Source of the DNA: a candidate division Zixibacteria bacterium RBG_16_53_22
GTDB taxonomy: Bacteria > Zixibacteria > MSB-5A5 > UBA10806
NCBI GenBank assembly: GCA_001775395.1
Contig: MEWP01000054.1
Location: forward strand, 1 to 34,891
Direction of reading: 5' to 3'
DNA length: 34,891 nt
Part shown: piece after piece, positions 7,085 through 14,675 of the stretch
Numbering within the stretch: position 1 is the stretch's first letter
Layout of the letters: each line of letters opens with the position of its first letter
Translations under genes and position numbers: made by a program
Notes under the pieces: model-generated
The model's database searches: none
What the model was told of the DNA's origin: nothing
The model's input: only the letters and a program-made list of their open reading frames with translations

Positions 7085-8415
7085 GCCGCTGCTGCCAGCT
7101 CTGATGCCAGTCGATCGATTTCGTCTTTCGATCTCTTCTCGGTCACGGCCACCATCAGGGAACCGCGTAATCCGAGTCCAAACCGGCCCAAATCCAATCC
7201 GGGAACTATCCCCTTCCTGGACAGCCTGGTAATTAGTGTCCCAGCCGCCGCCGGGCCCTCGACCACGAACTCTTTGAAAAAGGGACCCTTGAACTTGAGC
7301 GAATAACCGGGTATGGTCGTTATTTTCGAGGCCGCGTAATGGGCCTTTGAGAGACATAATTGGCCAACCTTTTCCAGCCCGATTTTGCCCAAAAGAGACA
7401 TGTAGACGGTTGCCGCCAGGGCACAAAGCGCCTGGTTGGTGCAGATATTGGAAGTCGCCCGCTCACGACGGATATGCTGTTCGCGTGTTTGAAGAGTGAG
7501 AACGAAACCGGGCTTGCCGTTCTTATCCTTGGTGCGTCCGGCCAAGCGGCCGGGTATGCGACGGATAAACTCCTTTTTTGTCGACAAGAGTCCCAGGTAG
7601 GGCCCGCCGAAATTGAGCGGCAAGCCCAACGACTGCCCCTCGGCAACCGCAATGTCAGCGCCGCACTCGCCCGGCGGCGCCAGGATACCCAGCGACAATG
7701 GATCATAACCCATGATGAACAGCGCGCCGACCGATTTTGCCGCCTCGGCATATTCCGCGGCTTTCTCTATTTGGCCGAGAAAATTCGGGCTTTGCAGAAC
7801 AACAGCCGCCGCTCTGTCGGAAAGCTTGTTCTTCAGGCCGCTTATGCTGGTGATCCCTTCGAATTGCTCGATAATCCTGATACGAGCTTTCTGCCCTGCC
7901 AGGTATCCCCTGACTACCTTGACATAATTTGGATTGGCTGCCTGGGAAATGAGAACATCCTTGCGACCTGTGTGGGTCAGCGCCATCATGACAGCCTCGG
8001 CCATGGCCGTGGCCCCGTCATACATGGAGGCGTTGGTGACATCCATCGAGGTCAGGCGGCTGATGAACGATTGGAATTCGTAGATTACCTGTAGCGTCCC
8101 CTGTGAAACCTCGGCTTGATATGGAGTGTAGGCGGTATAGAATTCCGGGCGAAGCAGGATATGATCGACCGCCGCGGGTGAGAAATGATCATATGCACCA
8201 GCGCCGGCAAAATTGGATGTCACAACCGCGTTCTTGGCGGCCAACTCGCGAAGCTGCTTTTCGAGCTCAAACTCGCTCAAGGCCTTTGGCAGATTCAAGG
8301 GCCTGTCGAGCAAAACGTCGGGCGAAATGCACTTTACCAGATCCGCGAAATCGGCTACGCCAATTTCATCGAGCATCTGCCGGCGGACTTCCAGGGAATT
8401 GGGGATGTAACTCAT
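7081..8415 (-). CDS. gcvPA: Glycine dehydrogenase (decarboxylating) subunit 1, GcvPA
   Basis: This is the N-terminal half of split P-protein, 444 residues, the usual length. Recognisable segments are [19 protein letters not shown] at the start, YTPYQAEVSQGTLQVIYEFQ near residue 105, and DVTNASMYDGATAMAEA near 125. Towards the C-terminus are GLPLNFGGPYLGLLSTKK and TREQHIRRERATSNICTNQA. It forms the P-protein heterotetramer with GcvPB and exchanges the aminomethyl group with GcvH. The ATG overlaps the gcvH stop by four bases, and the stop overlaps the DUF2007 gene. Most genomes with split P-protein place gcvPA and gcvPB next to each other. Here two small genes separate them. Confidence 0.97.
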   Translation of the reverse strand: MSYIPNSLEVRRQMLDEIGVADFADLVKCISPDVLLDRPLNLPKALSEFELEKQLRELAAKNAVVTSNFAGAGAYDHFSPAAVDHILLRPEFYTAYTPYQAEVSQGTLQVIYEFQSFISRLTSMDVTNASMYDGATAMAEAVMMALTHTGRKDVLISQAANPNYVKVVRGYLAGQKARIRIIEQFEGITSISGLKNKLSDRAAAVVLQSPNFLGQIEKAAEYAEAAKSVGALFIMGYDPLSLGILAPPGECGADIAVAEGQSLGLPLNFGGPYLGLLSTKKEFIRRIPGRLAGRTKDKNGKPGFVLTLQTREQHIRRERATSNICTNQALCALAATVYMSLLGKIGLEKVGQLCLSKAHYAASKITTIPGYSLKFKGPFFKEFVVEGPAAAGTLITRLSRKGIVPGLDLGRFGLGLRGSLMVAVTEKRSKDEIDRLASELAAAA

Positions 8416-8792
8416 ATCTTCTTCAGCAATGCCTCGTAATCAGCAGCCGAAAGAAGAGTATCCAACTCGCCGGCATTGGAGTACTTGATCTTGATTATCC
8501 AGCCGTGACCATACGGATCCTTGTTGATAACGGCAGCCTCGGCGGCGACCTCGCCGTTCACCTCCACCACTTCGCCGGACAACGGGCTGAAGAGATCTGA
8601 AATGGCCTTAACAGCCTCGATTGTCCCAAATGGCTTCGTCTGCTGGACCTTGGTTCCAACCTTCGGTACTTCCACGAAGACGATATCGCCCAGTTCGCCC
8701 GCCGCATAATCGGTAATTCCGATGCTCGCAATATTGCCATCGATTTTGACCCATTCGTGCTCTTTGGTATATTTGAAATCGCTGGGAATCAC
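8412..8792 (-). CDS. gcvH: Glycine cleavage system H protein
   Basis: This is a 126-residue lipoyl carrier. The lipoylated lysine is Lys 62 in [15 protein letters not shown]. The family N-terminus, [20 protein letters not shown], is intact. GcvH shuttles the aminomethyl group and reducing equivalents among the P, T and L proteins. The start is GTG, overlapping the accC stop by four bases (GTGA), with AAGGAGG four bases upstream. The gene lies directly between accC and gcvPA. Confidence 0.97.
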   Translation of the reverse strand: MIPSDFKYTKEHEWVKIDGNIASIGITDYAAGELGDIVFVEVPKVGTKVQQTKPFGTIEAVKAISDLFSPLSGEVVEVNGEVAAEAAVINKDPYGHGWIIKIKYSNAGELDTLLSAADYEALLKKI

Positions 8793-10183
8793 AAATCCTC
8801 CTTGGCCAACTGGCTTTCCTTTTGCTCCGAATCGGTGCCCCCGGTCAACATAAATCGTTCCACGAACGTGTTGTCGTAAAGCCCTAATATGAAATCGCTG
8901 TCTCTAAAAACGCGCTTATAGAAATCGCGCGTGGTCGGTATGCCCTCGATTACAAACTCATCGAGACACCGCAGAACTCGCCCTATGGCCTCTTGCCGAT
9001 TCTTGCCGGATACGATCAATTTCGCGAGAAGCGAATCATAATTCGGCGGGATTGTGTAGCCACAATAGACATGCGTGTCAACCCTGACGTTGAAACCGCC
9101 GGGCGGCAGGAATTGCGAAACCTGCCCCGGAGCAGGCGCAAAATTCCGCTCGGGATCCTCGGCATTGATCCGACATTCGAAAGCGTGCCCGCTGAATGTG
9201 ATGTCAGACTGAGCAAATGGCAATTTGGCACCCGCCGCGACCTTGATCTGCTCCTGAACAAGGTCTATACCTGTCACCTGTTCTGTTACCGGATGTTCCA
9301 CCTGAATGCGAGTATTGGCCTCCATGAAAAAGTAATTGCCATCGGGATCGACCAGAAATTCGAATGTCCCGGCGTTGGTATATCCCGCAGCGACGGCGCC
9401 TGATACGGCTGCCTGCCCCATTTTTTCGCGAAGAGTGGCTGTCATCACCGGCGAGGGCGATTCCTCGATAAGTTTCTGGTGGCGACGTTGCACGGTGCAG
9501 TCGCGTTCGCCGAGATGCACCACGTTGCCGTGATTATCGGCCAGGATCTGGATTTCGATGTGCCTCGGATGGGAAATATATTTTTCGAAATAAACATCGG
9601 GGTTGCCGAAAGCAGCCGCGGCCTCGCCACGCGCGGTTTCGAATGATTTTTTCAGCTCGGCCGGCGATGACACCAGCCTCATGCCGCGGCCGCCGCCCCC
9701 TGCCACGGCCTTGATCATGAGCGGATATCCAATTTGCTCAGCGGCACCCTCTGCCGCCTTATAATCCTCAACCACCTCATCAGAGCCCGGAATAACGCTG
9801 ACTCCGGCTGCCTTCATTGTCTTTTTAGCAAGAGCCTTATCCCCCAGGGATCGTAAGACATCATAATGCGGGCCAATAAAAGTGATCTTGCAGGATTCGC
9901 AAATTTCGGCAAAATCAGGATTTTCGGCCAGGAAACCATAGCCAGGATGGATAGCATCGGCATTGGTGATTTCCGCGGCTGATATTATGCGACGCGGATC
10001 CAGATAGCTCTCGCCAGGTGGCGGGTGCCCGATGCAGACCTTCTCATCGGCAAATCTAACATGAAGGGAGTTGAGATCGGCCTCCGAATAAACCGCGACG
10101 GTCTTTACACCGAGCTCCTTGCAGGCCCGGATTATCCGAAGCGCAATCTCTCCCCTGTTGGCGATTAGAATCTTATCAAACAA
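8789..10183 (-). CDS. accC: Acetyl-CoA carboxylase biotin carboxylase subunit (AccC)
   Basis: This ATP-grasp enzyme of 464 residues carboxylates the biotin of a carrier protein, the first half of malonyl-CoA synthesis. The N-terminal motif [16 protein letters not shown], the glycine-rich ATP loop [12 protein letters not shown] (about residues 158-169) and the signature [16 protein letters not shown] (about 287-302) are intact. The C-terminus runs about 15 residues past the usual length with a hydrophilic tail ([13 protein letters not shown]). The start is TTG, with a modest AAGGG site upstream, and the canonical N-terminus follows directly. Its biotin carrier partner accB, normally adjacent, is not here; gcvH follows instead. 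Because no accB is linked, another biotin-dependent carboxylase (for example pyruvate or propionyl-CoA type) cannot be excluded. Confidence 0.93.
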   Translation of the reverse strand: MFDKILIANRGEIALRIIRACKELGVKTVAVYSEADLNSLHVRFADEKVCIGHPPPGESYLDPRRIISAAEITNADAIHPGYGFLAENPDFAEICESCKITFIGPHYDVLRSLGDKALAKKTMKAAGVSVIPGSDEVVEDYKAAEGAAEQIGYPLMIKAVAGGGGRGMRLVSSPAELKKSFETARGEAAAAFGNPDVYFEKYISHPRHIEIQILADNHGNVVHLGERDCTVQRRHQKLIEESPSPVMTATLREKMGQAAVSGAVAAGYTNAGTFEFLVDPDGNYFFMEANTRIQVEHPVTEQVTGIDLVQEQIKVAAGAKLPFAQSDITFSGHAFECRINAEDPERNFAPAPGQVSQFLPPGGFNVRVDTHVYCGYTIPPNYDSLLAKLIVSGKNRQEAIGRVLRCLDEFVIEGIPTTRDFYKRVFRDSDFILGLYDNTFVERFMLTGGTDSEQKESQLAKEDL

Positions 10184-10220
10184 GCTGGTTCCCTTTGCCT
10201 TTCTCTCGAATTAAGCCGGT

Positions 10221-10248
10221 AATATATCATATTTGGCGGCGCTGGCAA
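10221..10248 (-). promoter_or_regulatory. Sigma-70-type promoter of the accC-gcv operon
   Basis: On the minus strand TTGCCA (10243-10248) and TATATT (10221-10226) are separated by 16 bases. Each matches consensus at five of six positions. Transcription would start near 10215, about 30 bases before the accC TTG start. Confidence 0.55.
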
Positions 10249-10275
10249 CCGGTTTTTGGCGCATTGGATTCACTC

Positions 10276-10402
10276 CGGCGCGGCCCGGCCCTCTTCCCCC
10301 CTCCGGGGGGAAGCGAGAAACCCGCCCGCCGAGACCTGCGATTATCGGACCACTTCGCAGGCGGGTTTCTCCGCCCAAATGGGCGGGGGCCGGGCCGCGC
10401 CG
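10276..10402. repeat. GC-rich nested inverted-repeat element between tonB and accC
   Basis: The element is 127 bases long. The outer arms are a perfect 16-bp inverted repeat: CGGCGCGGCCCGGCCC (10276-10291) and its complement (10387-10402). Inside are a second perfect 12-bp pair, GAGAAACCCGCC (10315-10326) with 10360-10371, and two local hairpins: CTTCCCCC/GGGGGAAG just inside the left arm, and CCGCCC-AAAT-GGGCGG (10371-10386) just inside the right. A CTGCGA/TCGCAG pair extends the central stem. The overall shape is a multi-branched junction. It lies 16 bases beyond the tonB stop and upstream of the accC promoter. It has no T-run and no coding potential. A mobile REP/MITE-like repeat or a structured 3' end is the likeliest reading. 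Confidence 0.75.
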
Positions 10403-10418
10403 ATCAGAAGCCAGTTTA

Positions 10419-11141
10419 TTATTTCAGCTTGAATTCCACCTTATATGTGATCCACACCCCGATTGGAATGCCATTGGAGATAGCCGGCCTCCATACGGTT
10501 TGATTGGCGGCTGTGATTGCGGCTTCCTCGAAACCGACATCTGGTGGACTCGATTTTACGGCTATCACATCCAGTACACTTCCTTCGTTATTAATAAATG
10601 CCTTTATCCAGGCGAACCCTTCGATTCCGGCGCGCTCGGCAAGGTCAGGATAGCTGGGCGTCATCTGTGACACGATAACCGGCGGCTCATCATAGAACGA
10701 TGGCGCATCTGGCGAGGGAACAATGGCGCTTACGATGCTATCGATATTAGCCTCAAATCCGACACTCAGATTTTCGATTGGGGTATCGGGCGCCAACGCC
10801 GAAAGCTGTTGTTGATCGGGAATCTCGACTGTGGTGGGGGCCAACTCATCGGCGACTGGCGTTAGGATTTCGAATTCCGGCACGGTTTTGTTCTCCGTTG
10901 TCTTGATAGGATCCGTGTAGTCTTGCCTGGAGATATAAGGCGGCATGATGAATATAGTCGTATCCCGTCCAAGATCATTCGGAATATCGACTTTGATTTC
11001 CTTGGCTTGAAAAACGAACAGCGTTAATGTCACCAGGGCCGTAACATGCATTATCCCGGACACGCCGAAACCGATCGCGACATTTTTCCGGTACGATCTC
11101 TTCAGATCAAATGCTCCGATGCTTGAAAACTTGCTGCTCAT
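10419..11141 (-). CDS. TonB-family energy transducer, second copy
   Basis: The product has 240 residues. A cytoplasmic N-terminus is followed by one TM helix (about residues 23-46, GVSGIMHVTALVTLTLFVF), a Pro/Thr-rich periplasmic linker, and a C-terminal TonB domain (about 155-240) with PSYPDLAERAGIEGFAWIKA and the terminal VWRPAISNG...VEFKLK. TonB couples the ExbB/ExbD proton motor to outer-membrane transporters. It is a clear paralogue of the upstream tonB (11268-11990), sharing length, layout and the same C-terminal ending. AAAGGAGG lies just upstream of the ATG. A terminator between the two copies suggests that this one has its own promoter or is expressed at a different level. Confidence 0.88.
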   Translation of the reverse strand: MSSKFSSIGAFDLKRSYRKNVAIGFGVSGIMHVTALVTLTLFVFQAKEIKVDIPNDLGRDTTIFIMPPYISRQDYTDPIKTTENKTVPEFEILTPVADELAPTTVEIPDQQQLSALAPDTPIENLSVGFEANIDSIVSAIVPSPDAPSFYDEPPVIVSQMTPSYPDLAERAGIEGFAWIKAFINNEGSVLDVIAVKSSPPDVGFEEAAITAANQTVWRPAISNGIPIGVWITYKVEFKLK

Positions 11142-11210
11142 GGCCGCCTCCTTTGTCTTATGGTCTCATATAAAATACGAATCAGCTGGAGGCCCTATTC
11201 CAATTTGGGC

Positions 11211-11249
11211 AAATAAAAAACGGGGCGGCCACAATGACGAACCCCGTCT
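11211..11249 (-). terminator. Intrinsic terminator between the two tonB genes
   Basis: On the minus strand ACGGGG (11242-11247) pairs with CCCCGT (11220-11225) around a 16-base loop containing further short pairing. It is followed by TTTTTTATTTG. It begins about 18 bases after the stop of the first tonB. Confidence 0.8.
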
Positions 11250-11267
11250 GTATCTCGAGGAATCAGC

Positions 11268-11990
11268 CTATTTGAGCTTGAAATCGACCTTGTAAGTAAC
11301 CCAGACCGCGATTGGCTGGCCATTGGATATGGCCGGTTTCCAGACGGTCTGCTTGGCGGCATCGATAGCGGCTTCTTCGAACCCGGCGTTAGCGCCGGAA
11401 TTCTTGACGATAATGACGTCGCGAACCTTGCCTTCTTTATCGACCAGCGCTTTTACCCAAACCGTGCCCTCGATATTGGCTCGTTGGGCCAGGTCGGGGT
11501 ATTTCGGAGTCACCGACACGACCTGTACAGGCGCTTCCTCGAACGGCACGAATTCGTCAGGGGATGGCAGTAACTCCTCAACTACGCGGTCAACATCGAC
11601 ATCAATATTGCCACTCATATCTTCCATTGGATTGACCGGGGCCAGATCAGCCAACTCATCCTGAGTTTCCATTTCAACTTCCTCAGGAGCTTCCTCATCG
11701 GGAACTGGTGTCGGAACTGCCGAGGCCGGCGGCCGTACCTGCCGCTCCGGCGTGGCTATTTTCTGTTGTGCCTGCTGCTGTGATAGCGACGGCGGCACGA
11801 TCAATTCCTGTTTCGATCTGATGACATATGACGGCGCCTCGACAGGTTTGTTACCCATCGAGATAAACAAAACAATCAACCCCATGGCGATAAGGTGAAC
11901 TGCTCCCGAGATCCCGAACCCGAGCGCCATGTTCCTTTGATAGGCTCGCTTGATGTCATACGAACCGGCTAAGAGCGTTCTACGGCTCAT
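11268..11990 (-). CDS. TonB-family energy transducer, first copy
   Basis: The product has 240 residues: an N-terminal TM helix (about residues 22-45), an acidic Pro/Glu-rich linker (for example PTPVPDEEAPEEVEMETQDE, about 94-113), and a TonB C-terminal domain with YPDLAQRANIEGTVWVKALV and a terminal VWKPAISNGQPIAVWVTYK. Its ATG overlaps the stop of the upstream exbD by four bases, so it belongs to the exbB-exbD-exbD-tonB unit. The acidic linker is unlike the Lys-Pro/Glu-Pro linker of Escherichia coli TonB but is common in the FCB group. The partner outer-membrane receptor is not in the window. Confidence 0.9.
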   Translation of the reverse strand: MSRRTLLAGSYDIKRAYQRNMALGFGISGAVHLIAMGLIVLFISMGNKPVEAPSYVIRSKQELIVPPSLSQQQAQQKIATPERQVRPPASAVPTPVPDEEAPEEVEMETQDELADLAPVNPMEDMSGNIDVDVDRVVEELLPSPDEFVPFEEAPVQVVSVTPKYPDLAQRANIEGTVWVKALVDKEGKVRDVIIVKNSGANAGFEEAAIDAAKQTVWKPAISNGQPIAVWVTYKVDFKLK

Positions 11991-12580
11991 TCTTCCACCG
12001 TCCCCCCTGCCTGGACAATCTGCAGAACATGTTCGTCCCAGGCTGTCATATCTTGCAGGCTGAATTTCGATGAGAATTTCTGAGCATTGGGATCAGCCGC
12101 CGCAATCCCGGCGTTGATCCGGCGCTCGACATCCTGGATTGAATCGATCGTTCTGACCATCATTTTATATGATGCCGCCTGGTCGAGCTTGAGTACGATC
12201 ACCAGGTCCTTCATCTCCAATTTGGTTTTATCCTCGATGACTTTCTTGAGCTCATTAAATTCAACCTTCACGGGCTGCTTCATGTCGCCGATTTGATAAT
12301 AGAAAATATCAGATTTATCGACGAAAATTTGCAGGAGGTGCGACTGCGCGATCTGCCGCACATCGGGCTGTTTGCCTTCTTCCGGTTTGGGCGGCAATGC
12401 AATCTCCATCGAAAGCGGGGCCGAAAAGATTGTTGTCACCATGTAAAATATGAGAAGCAGAAAAGCGATATCGACCATCGGCGTCATGTCGATTCGGATT
12501 CCGATGCGTCTCTTGGGCCTCTTGAGGCCGCCCTTGGCTTTCTTGGCGGGTCGTCCTCCGCCTAAATCTACACCAGCCAT
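11987..12580 (-). CDS. ExbD/TolR-family biopolymer transport protein, copy 2
   Basis: This is a 197-residue single-TM protein. The basic N-terminus (KKAKGGLKRPKRR) leads into IRIDMTPMVDIAFLLLIFYM (about residues 28-47). The Asp in MVDIAF is the proton-relay residue of ExbD and TolR. A periplasmic domain of about 140 residues follows. The gene lies nine bases after the first exbD and overlaps tonB, placing it in a TonB-type motor rather than a Tol-Pal complex. The C-terminus (EHVLQIVQAGGTVEE) extends past the ordinary ExbD fold. Confidence 0.9.
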   Translation of the reverse strand: MAGVDLGGGRPAKKAKGGLKRPKRRIGIRIDMTPMVDIAFLLLIFYMVTTIFSAPLSMEIALPPKPEEGKQPDVRQIAQSHLLQIFVDKSDIFYYQIGDMKQPVKVEFNELKKVIEDKTKLEMKDLVIVLKLDQAASYKMMVRTIDSIQDVERRINAGIAAADPNAQKFSSKFSLQDMTAWDEHVLQIVQAGGTVEE

Positions 12581-12589
12581 AAGGCCCCC

Positions 12590-13126
12590 TTACCCTGTAG
12601 AGCCCGGAACGGGCTCAGTCCCTGCTCCCCTATCGATTTCGGTCATGAGAGAGAAGCGGTTTATGTTAATATCCTGGAGAGTGTTCATGATCTTCCTGAC
12701 CGTCCCATAACGCGAATCCCGGTCGGCCTTGACTATGACCAGCGGATTTCCGCCTCCCCTTAGAAATTCAGCCTGAACCCTTATGAACTCGCGATTCAGC
12801 GACTGCGGGTCGACATCAACATACTGTCGAATAGTCGTCGTGTCACCCGCCTGAAAAGGATTCCCATCGATTGTAGTGTCCCTTTTAGCAATAAAAGTGG
12901 TGATATATTCAAGGAAGATTTGATCCTCCTTGTTGACCGTAATGTTGATGATGTCGGATATTGGAACCTTGTACTGCGACTGCGAGATCGGCAGCGTAAC
13001 CTGCTGCTTCTCGGGCGGCTTGAACTGGGTCGTGGTCATGTAGAAGATCAAAAGGAGGAATGCGATATCGACCATCGGCGTCATGTCGATAGCGATGCCC
13101 ACTCTCCGTTTGGCTCTTTTTGACAT
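12590..13126 (-). CDS. ExbD/TolR-family biopolymer transport protein, copy 1
   Basis: This is a 178-residue protein with the same layout as the next gene: a basic start (SKRAKRRVG), a TM helix carrying DMTPMVDIAFLLLIFYM (about residues 13-30) with the functional Asp, and a periplasmic domain. The domain contains an insertion (about residues 75-120) with many Thr and Asp. It ends in the typical ExbD segment PLVIVKADRDSRYGTVRKIM (about 132-151). The gene starts two bases after the exbB stop. Two distinct ExbD proteins beside one ExbB may form a heterodimeric plug; that is inference. Confidence 0.9.
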   Translation of the reverse strand: MSKRAKRRVGIAIDMTPMVDIAFLLLIFYMTTTQFKPPEKQQVTLPISQSQYKVPISDIINITVNKEDQIFLEYITTFIAKRDTTIDGNPFQAGDTTTIRQYVDVDPQSLNREFIRVQAEFLRGGGNPLVIVKADRDSRYGTVRKIMNTLQDININRFSLMTEIDRGAGTEPVPGSTG

Positions 13127-13128
13127 AC

Positions 13129-13887
13129 TTATTTACCTTCTTTGTCCTTTAACAACTGAACAACCTCGTATGATGCCTCATCAATTGTATAATTGAAAGC
13201 ATCAACTTTGTTCACGAAAAAGTTGTAGGCCACGATACCGATGATGGCATTGGCCAGGCCGCCGGCTGTATTTACCAGGGCCTCCGAAATACCGGTTGCC
13301 AGCTGCTCGGCGTTGATGACGCCGCCGGTTTTCGAGCCCGTGGCAGCGAATGCCCTGATCATGCCGATAGTGGTACCCAATAGACCCACCATGGTCGCAA
13401 TCGAGGCGATTGTCGAGAGAGCGATCAGATTCCGCTCCAATAGCGGTACTTCGAGGGCGTTGGCTTCCTCGATTGCCCTCTGGGTCTCCGATATCTTCTT
13501 TTCGAAATTCATTGTCGGGTCATGCCTGACAGAATTAAAACGCTCGATACCGGCGCGTAGAATGTTGGCCACCGTGCCTTTTTGTTTGTCACATGCGGCG
13601 ATGGCGCCATCAAAATCGTCCGCCTGGATGGCGTTGACCACCCTCTTGAAGAACGATTGAACCGACGATTTACCGGCCGCCACCCTGTAAAGTGTAATCG
13701 ACCTTTCGATGATAAATCCGAATAGCATAACGAGAAGCGCGATAAGCGCTATGACGAGTGGCCCCCCCTTGTACATGGTATGCAGCAGCGAGCCATCGGG
13801 GGCCGGTTTGAAAATGCCCGCCCATATGAACACGCCGACACCGAATGCCACTATCAACAGGATCGTGACGAAGATTACCTGACGCAA
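13129..13887 (-). CDS. exbB: MotA/TolQ/ExbB-family proton channel protein
   Basis: This 252-residue polytopic protein has TM helices at about residues 5-25, 42-62, 155-180 and 195-220. The MotA/TolQ/ExbB domain runs from about 85 to 235 and includes LIALSTIASIATMVGLLGTT and GMIRAFA. The GISEALVNTAGGLANAI segment is typical of ExbB. It is the stator of the TonB motor and conducts protons with ExbD. The start is TTG at 13887, supported by AAGGAGG eight bases upstream. It is the first gene of the exbB-exbD-exbD-tonB set, 77 bases after the upstream membrane-protein gene. Confidence 0.92.
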   Translation of the reverse strand: MRQVIFVTILLIVAFGVGVFIWAGIFKPAPDGSLLHTMYKGGPLVIALIALLVMLFGFIIERSITLYRVAAGKSSVQSFFKRVVNAIQADDFDGAIAACDKQKGTVANILRAGIERFNSVRHDPTMNFEKKISETQRAIEEANALEVPLLERNLIALSTIASIATMVGLLGTTIGMIRAFAATGSKTGGVINAEQLATGISEALVNTAGGLANAIIGIVAYNFFVNKVDAFNYTIDEASYEVVQLLKDKEGK

Positions 13888-13964
13888 GTTAATAGCCTCC
13901 TTACCTAAAATTAATTAGCCATAAATCTATTTGCAATTCACACTTTCGAACCAACGTCCGGGCC

Positions 13965-14666
13965 TTACAGGCCTCTCCTCTCGGCCAGGACAATCGCCAG
14001 CCCGGCAATTCCAAACCAGAAGCCGATACCCGTCAAACGGAAAATCGCCGACAGGTTAAAGCTCTCTCCGAAAACTCCCAGGGAGCCAAACGGGTGAGGC
14101 GTACCGAAAAGCAAAACCAAAGCCAAAAGAATATATAGAAATAGCAGTATAAAGGCATACTGCGAGTATTCCCTGATAGCATGAAAATATCCCTCACCGG
14201 TGCGTCTGCTCACAAGTCCGAGAATATTTAGTACGCCCACTACCGGGCATGCGATCAGTATGACTCCAAAGAACAGAACGGCCCAGATCATGACGCCCCC
14301 GCCCCAGGCGGCATATCCACCGATAAGAGGCATATTTATGAAATACGATATCGCCGATCCCGAAACATGCTTGGCGGCGCCGCTATCCGGAAACATCGTA
14401 AACGAATAAACCGGCAGGAAGAAAGAAATCATCAGGAGAATCGAACCGATGAAACCGATCACCTTATCTATCCCCGTCATCAGCTTCACGTTAAGGATCG
14501 CCGCATCGCGATCAAGGGCCGACAATTGCCCGCCGCTCCCCTTGATTCGCTGAAGATACTGTTTTTTCTCGTCCTCGGATTTCCAGAACTCCTCGATTTT
14601 CCCGGGATGAACCTCATATCCCAGGTATCTTATCAGATCATCCGTGCTCGGTTGTTTTTCTGCCAT
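13965..14666 (-). CDS. Multi-pass membrane protein of unknown function
   Basis: This protein has 233 residues. The first 60 are hydrophilic and charged (SEDEKKQYLQRIKGSGGQL). Four TM helices follow at about 68-88, 120-150, 165-187 and 205-228. I do not recognise the family. The start is firm: GAGGAG lies six bases before the ATG. It follows the large TPR lipoprotein gene by nine bases and precedes exbB by 77 bases on the same strand. Co-transcription with the TPR gene is very likely and with exbB possible. The last codons overlap a small inverted repeat (AGGCCTGTAAGGCC). Confidence 0.7.
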   Translation of the reverse strand: MAEKQPSTDDLIRYLGYEVHPGKIEEFWKSEDEKKQYLQRIKGSGGQLSALDRDAAILNVKLMTGIDKVIGFIGSILLMISFFLPVYSFTMFPDSGAAKHVSGSAISYFINMPLIGGYAAWGGGVMIWAVLFFGVILIACPVVGVLNILGLVSRRTGEGYFHAIREYSQYAFILLFLYILLALVLLFGTPHPFGSLGVFGESFNLSAIFRLTGIGFWFGIAGLAIVLAERRGL

Positions 14667-14675
14667 TTAGTCTCC

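Noticed and set aside
6791-7426. 211-codon version of the DUF2007 gene
   Set aside because: The N-terminal extension overlaps gcvPA by more than 340 bases and reads as low-quality Arg/Gly-rich sequence; the ATG at 7084 with the ATGA overlap explains the gene.
7360-8094. 244-codon plus-strand frame opposite gcvPA
   Set aside because: It is a shadow of a clearly recognised enzyme gene and shows no domain.
13908-13936. Possible promoter (TTGCAA/TAATTT, 17-base spacer) before exbB
   Set aside because: The predicted transcription start would fall inside the exbB Shine-Dalgarno site, leaving no usable leader.
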